The position numbers and the translations under genes were made by a program. The notes beneath the pieces are model-generated. The model worked only from the letters and a program-made list of their open reading frames with translations, made no database searches and was not told the DNA's origin. A DNA stretch of 64,000 bases. Origin: Vreelandella subglaciescola (lineage in GTDB: Bacteria > Pseudomonadota > Gammaproteobacteria > Pseudomonadales > Halomonadaceae). Shown here one piece after another: positions 58,907 to 64,000 of the stretch (position 1 is the first letter of the stretch; every line of letters begins with the position of its first letter). The stretch is taken from the NCBI RefSeq assembly GCF_900142895.1, contig NZ_LT670847.1, forward strand, positions 2,418,001 to 2,482,000, given 5' to 3'.

Positions 58907-60259
58907 TCAAAAATGAAAAATGGAGGGTGCCGTTGAGTCATCGGGAAGGGGCAAGGCAACCTCCACGCGCAGTCCGCCAAGAGGGCTATGGGTGAAGCGT
59001 GACTGTCCGGCATAGTGGGCCACCAGCTGGGTCAGAATGGAAAGGCCCAGGCCGTAGCCGGGGTGGCGTTCGTCTAACCGGGTGCCACGCTGGCCAAGCC
59101 GGGCGAGGTCGGTATCCGACACGCCCGGGCCGTCATCATCGAAGGTGAAAATCAGCATGTTGGCGGAAGTGGTGATTTCAAGAACAACGTCATTTTCGGC
59201 CCATTTGCCGGCGTTATCGAACACGATGCCCAGAATTTCGGAAAAATCGTAGGCCTCGATGGGTATCTGTTCCTGGTCATGTGCGGTGTGTATCAGGCGG
59301 AACTGTTTGCCGGGATACAGGCAGCGAAACATGTCGATAAGCCGTGTGCTGTCGTGCGTTATATTCGCCATGCGGCCGGCATTGGGGCCTGCAATGCGTG
59401 AGCGGCGTAGCTCGGAATCAAGCTGGGCGTTGATATCCTCGATACGCATGAGCAGCTTGTGGCGACGCTCGTCATCAATGGGCCTTCCGCCTCTGAGTAC
59501 CTGTGTGACGGCTGCTAGCGGCGTTTTCATCGCGTGAGACAGGTTGGCGACGGAGTCTCGCGAGCGCTGCAGGCGCAAGTCGATATCGTCCATAAAGCGA
59601 TTTAGCTGCGCCACCAGGGCATCAAGCTCGGCAGGTGCCGTAAGCGAAAGGCGCTGGCGCTCACCCTTTTGTAGCGCTTCAAGCTGTTTTCGCAGCTGCC
59701 ATAATGGCGTAAGGCCACGGTTTACCGCGAGCATATTTAACGTGACCAGGAGTAAGAGCAAGCTTGCGGCAATGCCGCCGACCCACCAGTGCAGCGTTGC
59801 CAGTCCCGCCTCCACGCGGGAGAAATCCTCCCCGATAAGCAGCACGCCTGTAGTGTCTTGCCACTCAAAATGGCGCCGATACACTAACAGGTGATGCTCT
59901 CCCTTGGTCACTTCGAGCAGGGCATCGCTGCTATCATCCAGCAGCGGATCAAGGGTGCGTTGCCAGTGTGAATCAGAAGCACTTACGGTATCGTTGATGC
60001 GCAGGACATAAAGATGATGGAAGACTTGATAGCCCCGGCTGACGGAGTCGAGCGTGGTCGGGACGCCGACACGATCCTGTTTCAGCTGCAGAATGGCGTG
60101 CTCGGCTTCGCGCTGCAGACGTCCGCCCAAAAACTCCCGGGCAAGATTCTGGAGGAGAAAGCCGTGGAGTATCCACGTCACGCTGACTGCCACCAGCGCC
60201 ACGCCGCCTAACCACGCTAACAAGCGAAAGCGTAAGCTGCGTCGATTAATGTGAAACAA
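58907..60259 (-). CDS. copS: Copper-responsive sensor kinase, CopS-like
   Basis: Predicted 450 residues: two membrane segments (about 13-34 and 167-190) bracket a periplasmic sensor of about 130 residues with scattered His. HAMP follows, then the phospho-acceptor His in NLSHAMKTPLAAV and an ATPase domain (IVFDNAGKWAEND, DDDGPGVSD, GYGLGLSILTQ). The H-box form is of the PhoQ/CopS type. Its start overlaps copR by 14 bp. The link to copper rests on position between copR and copA. Confidence 0.87.
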   Translation of the reverse strand: MFHINRRSLRFRLLAWLGGVALVAVSVTWILHGFLLQNLAREFLGGRLQREAEHAILQLKQDRVGVPTTLDSVSRGYQVFHHLYVLRINDTVSASDSHWQRTLDPLLDDSSDALLEVTKGEHHLLVYRRHFEWQDTTGVLLIGEDFSRVEAGLATLHWWVGGIAASLLLLLVTLNMLAVNRGLTPLWQLRKQLEALQKGERQRLSLTAPAELDALVAQLNRFMDDIDLRLQRSRDSVANLSHAMKTPLAAVTQVLRGGRPIDDERRHKLLMRIEDINAQLDSELRRSRIAGPNAGRMANITHDSTRLIDMFRCLYPGKQFRLIHTAHDQEQIPIEAYDFSEILGIVFDNAGKWAENDVVLEITTSANMLIFTFDDDGPGVSDTDLARLGQRGTRLDERHPGYGLGLSILTQLVAHYAGQSRFTHSPLGGLRVEVALPLPDDSTAPSIFHF

Positions 60260-60911
60260 ACGTATACCCCTGACCGCGGCGCGTTTGAATCAAGGATTTG
60301 CCGACATAGCGGCGTAAACGTCCAATATAGACCTCCACGAGGTTGGATGCTGCAGCATCCTGATCCAGCGTATACAGCTGATCGAGCAAGTGTTCCTTGG
60401 AATGAACGCGATCAGGCTGATGCATCAGGTAACGCAGCAAGCGAAACTCCGTCGCGGTCAGGGACTGTTCTTCCCTGCCGGCGACGGTGACGGTCTGGCT
60501 GCCCTCATTCAGCTGCACGCCATTAAGCGATAGCTGCGTTGAAAACTGTCCCGAACGACGCCGTAGCAAGGCTTTTAAGCGCGCAAGTAATTCAGCCTCG
60601 TGGAAGGGTTTGGTCAAGTAGTCGTCCGCCCCCGTTTCCAACCCGACCACCTTGTCTTCCCATGTATCTCGTGCGGTTAACAACAGGATGGGCGTACTGC
60701 GTTGTTGTCCGCGCCAGTCGGCAAGAAGATCCAGGCCTGACCCGTCGGGCAAGCCGATGTCCAGAATCGCAAGCTCATAGTGTTCTGTGGCCATCAGTGA
60801 CCTGGCCGCGCTCAGGGAGGCGGCCAGGTCAACAAGATAGCCGCTGTCTTTCAGACTCTCTGCCAGGCTTTCGGCCAGCAGGTCGTCATCTTCAAGTAGC
60901 AACAGTTTCAT
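60246..60911 (-). CDS. copR: OmpR-family response regulator, CopR-like
   Basis: Predicted 221 residues: receiver with Asp51 (LAILDIGLPDGSG) and Lys101 (DDYLTKPF), then a winged-helix domain (LTATEFRLLRYLM, EVYIGRLRRYVG, RRGQGYTFVS). Native spacing from the cupredoxin stop was nine bases with no clear ribosome-binding site, so it was probably translated by coupling. The IS1380 copy 19 bp upstream of its ATG has removed that coupling. Probable activator of the direct repeat at 63190-63207. Confidence 0.88.
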   Translation of the reverse strand: MKLLLLEDDDLLAESLAESLKDSGYLVDLAASLSAARSLMATEHYELAILDIGLPDGSGLDLLADWRGQQRSTPILLLTARDTWEDKVVGLETGADDYLTKPFHEAELLARLKALLRRRSGQFSTQLSLNGVQLNEGSQTVTVAGREEQSLTATEFRLLRYLMHQPDRVHSKEHLLDQLYTLDQDAAASNLVEVYIGRLRRYVGKSLIQTRRGQGYTFVSH

Positions 60912-60924
60912 AAATTGATGTCAT

Positions 60925-60929
60925 ATTAG
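60925..60929. repeat. Target duplication ATTAG (left)
   Basis: ATTAG borders IS1380 copy 2 on the left and recurs at 62647-62651 on the right. Four of the five bases would suffice for the family's usual duplication. Confidence 0.85.
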
Positions 60930-62646
60930 CCCGCCTTATTCATCAGGACGTTGAACGAGCGTTTTATGTCCAGTGGTGACCGGTACCGACCGACTTTTAT
61001 GTCATGCGGTTGCTGAGTAGCCGGTCAGCATATAGCTTTTAAAGATTGATGACGGTCTATTCATAACTGTTGGGCATTGATTTCGAGCGTCGGCGCAGCC
61101 GCGCCCGTCAGCCTCCGTGATGGCTGCCGTGTCTGCTGGCAAAGGCGGGATAATGCGGTGTGTCAGGTCAGTGCCGTTAGCCGCGGCAACCCCTTCAGCA
61201 AGGACGGCCACCATTTGTCGGCGGCATCGCCAAGGTGCACGGTGATGCGCCGGGCGTGCACCGCCAGCGTGGCTGCAACCTTGAGCACCTGCTCGCGCAT
61301 CCGCCTCAGGCTCCAGCCTTGCCGGGTTTGTTGCTCCAGCAAGCAGCGTAGCCCATGCAACACCTGATAGGCGTAGAGGCTCAGCAGCAGGCTCACTTCG
61401 TTGCGGGCCATCACGTCCTGAACGCTCGAAGCGCCGCGATCCGTCGAGGAGAGATGCACGTCGAGCGACGATTTCACCTCGCCCATGTGGGCCTCGGCGC
61501 TGCCACGTTTACGATACAACGCCAAGATCTTCTCCGGCGGCCAGTCGAACTGGCTGAGATTGGTGACCAGGAAGAAGGCATGCAGCAGCAGATCATCGGG
61601 GCGTTCCTGCACCACCAACACGACGCGTCGCGGTGACGGCCAGGCGTCGGCCTGATACTCGAGGTCATGGCACCATTCCCGCGGCTGCTCGGGCGGGCGG
61701 CCTCGTGGCCGCTTCAGATACGGCGCCGCCAACCTCTGAAGGCTCGTGTTACTGCGCAGTCGGCCCAGATACTCGATGTTGCGCTCCTCCAGAGCCTCCA
61801 GCGTGTCGTTGCCGGTGAAGCCGGCATCGATGCGCACCTTGACCTTGGCCCCGGTGCTCTCGTTGAGCCGCCGCACCAGGTGTGGGATCCAGGTGTCGGC
61901 GCTCTCGGCCGGGCCGGCATTGCCTTCGCGCAACAGGCCGCCGACCATGTCGCCGGTTTCAGCCACCGAGGCGACGAGCGGCGAGTAAATACGGGTACCG
62001 TAAAGGCCATGAAAGGCCGAGCCGCCTTGGTGACCGTGGACCTCGATCGGTAGGCCGTCGATGTCCAGCGTCAGGTGCTTGGGCCGTTCGCCGCCGTTCA
62101 GCGAAGTCAAACGCCAGATCGCCAGCCGCAGCAAGCCCTCATGCACGGTATCGATGTTGTCGTCGCGGCCCAGGCACGTGAGCAGCCGCGACAGCGTTGC
62201 TTGAGACGGCCGGTCCTGCGCCAATGGCGTCGTCCCGCGGGCATCGCTGCAGGCTAGCTGCCAGAGCGGGTCACGGCGGAGCGTGTCGGTATCGCTGAGG
62301 TCGATCCAGCCCATCGAACGCTGCAGCACCAGGGTGCGTAGCTGGCTGGCTAACGAGTGGCGGACGCGATCCGGATCGCGGTGATCGACCAGGTGGTCCT
62401 CAAGTGCGGCGATCACGCCGCTATTGTCGAGGGCTTCACGCAACAGCAAGGCACCGCTATCGCTAGTGGTGCGGTGGCCGCTGAGCTCGACGCGGATGGA
62501 CCCGTTGCATGACGGGGTCCAGGGGGATAAGCTTTCACCCATGGCGAGTGGTCCTCTTGAATTGTGTTCGTTCAGGAACATCTTGATTCTACAAGAGAAA
62601 CTGCTCGCCATCTTCTTTTCTGTCTCAGCCCGGTGAATTAGGCGGG
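60930..62646 (-). mobile_element. IS1380-type insertion sequence, copy 2 (1717 bp)
   Basis: Same ends (CCCGCC...GGCGGG), length and orientation as the copy at 34191. ATTAG is duplicated. The right-hand inverted repeat reads TGAATTAGGCGGG, one base different from copy 1. It splits the copper operon between cupredoxin and copR, with its transposase reading the same way as the operon. Confidence 0.95.
61163..62611 (-). CDS. DDE transposase, IS1380 family (copy 2)
   Basis: Predicted 482 residues with the same catalytic motifs as copy 1 (LTLDIDGLPIEVHGHQGG, VRIDAGFTGNDTLEAL, SAEAHMGEVKSSLDV). The alternative ATG giving MGESLSPW is also conserved (62542). The frame is intact. Transcripts from its promoter would continue towards copR. 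Confidence 0.92.
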   Translation of the reverse strand: MASSFSCRIKMFLNEHNSRGPLAMGESLSPWTPSCNGSIRVELSGHRTTSDSGALLLREALDNSGVIAALEDHLVDHRDPDRVRHSLASQLRTLVLQRSMGWIDLSDTDTLRRDPLWQLACSDARGTTPLAQDRPSQATLSRLLTCLGRDDNIDTVHEGLLRLAIWRLTSLNGGERPKHLTLDIDGLPIEVHGHQGGSAFHGLYGTRIYSPLVASVAETGDMVGGLLREGNAGPAESADTWIPHLVRRLNESTGAKVKVRIDAGFTGNDTLEALEERNIEYLGRLRSNTSLQRLAAPYLKRPRGRPPEQPREWCHDLEYQADAWPSPRRVVLVVQERPDDLLLHAFFLVTNLSQFDWPPEKILALYRKRGSAEAHMGEVKSSLDVHLSSTDRGASSVQDVMARNEVSLLLSLYAYQVLHGLRCLLEQQTRQGWSLRRMREQVLKVAATLAVHARRITVHLGDAADKWWPSLLKGLPRLTALT

Positions 62647-63143
62647 ATTAGGTTAATGTCACCCGACATGCCTGATTCATAGTGCCCGGGAATATTGCAG
62701 GCGTATTCCAGATGCTCGACGTTATCGGGGGCGGTCCACACTAACGTTGCGGTTTCGCCGGGTGCAATTGTCATGGTAGGCATTTGGCCGCCGTGTTCGC
62801 CTTCTGCCATATCATGTCCGCCATGACTGCCGTGCTCACCGTTGCCACTCATTTTCTGCATCATCTCGCGATGCGCTGTCTGAGCAGCAGGGTCACCAAG
62901 AACGAATTCATGTTCCAGGTTTCCCGTGTTGGTCACCTCGAATTTCAGTGTTTCGCCGGCCTTGATCTGCATATTGTCACGGTCAAACCACATATCACCT
63001 GCGTCCAACTGAATTGTACGGTCAATGTCGGCGCTGTCCATCGTGCCGTGCGAGCTATTGTGCTCGCCCGACGCCCACGTCGTGGTGGTCAAAAGGCCAA
63101 GCGATAGCGCCAGCAGACCGGATGTCAGGTAAGAGGTGCGCAT
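62625..63143 (-). CDS. Periplasmic cupredoxin of the copper operon, C-terminus altered by IS
   Basis: Predicted 172 residues: signal peptide (ends near TTWA at 24), then a plastocyanin/azurin-like fold. Type 1 copper ligands are His78 (NLEHEF), Cys149, His154 and Met159 (ACNIPGHYESGM). A Gly/His/Met/Glu-rich loop (about 101-120, GEHGSHGGHDMAEGEHGG) may bind extra copper. The native protein ended SGDINLI; the IS entered within the last Ile codon, so it now ends NLIPPNSPG. The fold should be unaffected. It resembles CopI-type periplasmic copper proteins. AGGAG precedes the ATG. Confidence 0.9.
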   Translation of the reverse strand: MRTSYLTSGLLALSLGLLTTTTWASGEHNSSHGTMDSADIDRTIQLDAGDMWFDRDNMQIKAGETLKFEVTNTGNLEHEFVLGDPAAQTAHREMMQKMSGNGEHGSHGGHDMAEGEHGGQMPTMTIAPGETATLVWTAPDNVEHLEYACNIPGHYESGMSGDINLIPPNSPG

Positions 63144-63175
63144 AGGGTATATCTCCTGAGGGTGTTGGGCATTTT

Positions 63176-63207
63176 TTTATACAGCGCCAACCTGAAACTG
63201 ACCTGAA
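63176..63207 (-). promoter_or_regulatory. Copper promoter with 11-bp-period direct repeat (CopR box)
   Basis: On the minus strand, TTCAGGT occurs at 63207-63201 and again at 63196-63190, exactly 11 bp apart, the spacing bound by dimers of OmpR-family regulators. TATAAA at 63181-63176 serves as -10, so the repeats cover the -35 position. The leader to the cupredoxin ATG would be about 26 nt. Confidence 0.6.
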
Positions 63208-63303
63208 TGCTGCGGTTTGATATTGCCGGTAACAAAAAACCGCAAGACGTCGTGCTTGCCAGAACGCGTCTTTTCCCAGCAAAATAGGCTAGAATGTGAA
63301 CGG

Positions 63304-63346
63304 GCAGGCCACCGCGAAAGACGCGCAGGCCGCCCGCCAAAGGCGC
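63304..63346 (+). repeat. 21/22-bp imperfect duplication upstream of nadA
   Basis: Two adjacent units begin GCAGGCC and end with an AAAG-G/A-CGC pattern, at 63304 and 63325. They lie between a possible -10 box (TAGAAT, 63290) and nadA. Confidence 0.6.
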
Positions 63347-63420
63347 GGCGCGTGCGGAGCGCATACGTCGCGATCGGTGTTTAACAGGGGGATTCCCTGT
63401 TTGTCACAGTGGTAGACACG

Positions 63421-64000
63421 ATGACGATAATGACTTCTCGGGCAAGCGTTGAGGCTCTGAGCCCCATCGCCTATTGCCCCACCCGTATTCCTGCCGAAGA
63501 CCACGCGTACGTTGCCGAGATCAAACGGCTGCTGAAGGCTGAAAACGCCGTGCTGGTGGCACACTATTATACTGACGACGCGATTCAGCAGCTGGCCGAA
63601 GACACCGGCGGCTGCGTGGCGGATTCGCTCGAGATGGCGCGCTTCGGCGCTCGCCACGAGGCCACCACGCTGGTAGTCGCCGGCGTGCGCTTCATGGGCG
63701 AGACGGCCAAGATCCTCTCGCCGGAAAAACGCGTGCTGATGCCCACGCTTGAAGCCACCTGCTCGCTGGATATCGGCTGTCCGGCCGATGAGTTCAGCGC
63801 CTTCTGCGATGCGCACCCTGACCGCACCGTGGTGGTTTACGCCAACACCTCGGCGGCGGTCAAAGCGCGTGCCGACTGGGTAGTGACATCTTCCATTGCG
63901 GTAGACGTGATTGAACACCTGCAGGCCCGGGGCGAAAAAATCCTCTGGGCGCCGGACAAGCATCTGGGCGGCTACATCCAGAACAAGACCGGTGCCGACA
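63421..64000 (+). CDS. nadA: Quinolinate synthase NadA, N-terminal part (3' end outside window)
   Basis: Condenses iminoaspartate with dihydroxyacetone phosphate to quinolinate in NAD synthesis, with a [4Fe-4S] cluster. The frame is open from 63421 to the window edge (193 codons). [37 protein letters not shown] and the cluster Cys in [13 protein letters not shown] are visible; [20 protein letters not shown] follows. An in-frame ATG at 63430 is an alternative start. Neither has a strong ribosome-binding site. Confidence 0.96.
   Translation, partial: MTIMTSRASVEALSPIAYCPTRIPAEDHAYVAEIKRLLKAENAVLVAHYYTDDAIQQLAEDTGGCVADSLEMARFGARHEATTLVVAGVRFMGETAKILSPEKRVLMPTLEATCSLDIGCPADEFSAFCDAHPDRTVVVYANTSAAVKARADWVVTSSIAVDVIEHLQARGEKILWAPDKHLGGYIQNKTGAD

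Noticed and set aside
63290-63295. Firm promoter call for nadA at TAGAAT
   Set aside because: No acceptable -35 box at 16-18 bp spacing; left as a possibility only.

Overview
The window is 64 kb of GC-rich gammaproteobacterial chromosome, most like a halophile of the Halomonas/Halomonadaceae group. This is inferred from gene content and order: a BCCT osmolyte transporter, the run argS-SPOR-hslVU-DUF971-ubiE-ubiJ-ubiB-hisE-tatABC, a divergent metR/metE pair, a Cys-free (Mg-type) HemB, and rpmE back to back with priA. No marker allows a species call. Almost everything is housekeeping. The accessory content is four insertion sequences of three families plus a copper-resistance locus in a more AT-rich stretch at the right.

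Layout. 1-2.0 kb: 3' part of glnE and a small membrane protein. 2.3-5.5 kb: a BCCT transporter gene split by an IS1182-type element with a CTAG target duplication. 5.5-11 kb: a small membrane protein, a UMF1-type MFS transporter, a retropepsin-like membrane protease, a PLDc_N peptide, a small conserved protein and an RstA/RstB-like two-component pair. 10.9-14.3 kb: metR and metE, divergent. 14.5-18.9 kb: ppk1, hemB, elbB. 18.9-31.3 kb: a long minus-strand run for protein export (tatABC), ubiquinone synthesis (ubiE, ubiJ, ubiB), histidine synthesis (hisE), proteolysis (hslVU), argS and priA. 31.5-34.1 kb: rpmE, a higBA toxin-antitoxin pair and a malic enzyme. 34.2-35.9 kb: IS1380-type copy 1. 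35.9-48.8 kb: tesB, tadA, a CHASE-GGDEF cyclase, mltF, purL, lplA, a UreI/AmiS channel and radD. 48.8-50.2 kb: an ISL3-type element. 50.2-55.2 kb: a sensor-PAS-GGDEF cyclase, scpA-scpB-rluB and two tandem tRNA-Lys genes. 55.2-63.1 kb: an AT-rich stretch with an unknown exported protein, then copB, copA, a CopS-like kinase, a CopR-like regulator, IS1380-type copy 2 and a periplasmic cupredoxin, all on the minus strand. The 5' part of nadA closes the window.

How the genes fit together. The copper genes look like one ancestral operon: cupredoxin, copR, copS, copA, copB. The second IS1380 copy has entered it two codons before the cupredoxin stop, so the regulator, kinase and effectors are now separated from the only obvious promoter. 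That promoter carries an 11-bp-period direct repeat typical of OmpR-family sites. CopA carries a twin-arginine signal, so it depends on the tatABC genes elsewhere in the window.

The most unusual signal is not a gene. Several unrelated leaders are built from degenerate tandem repeats of 13-15 bp, each gene with its own repeat word. At three genes the repeats run to, or into, the ribosome-binding site and start codon: the 1661-2008 membrane protein, the 5559 small protein and the rstA-like gene. At elbB the array ends about 50 bp upstream of the start. A fifth array, three CTATATAG palindromes exactly 15 bp apart, lies upstream of the exported protein in the AT-rich stretch, next to T-tracts phased at 10 bp (a bent-DNA signature). 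All statements rest on reading the sequence and remembered family features; no searches were run.
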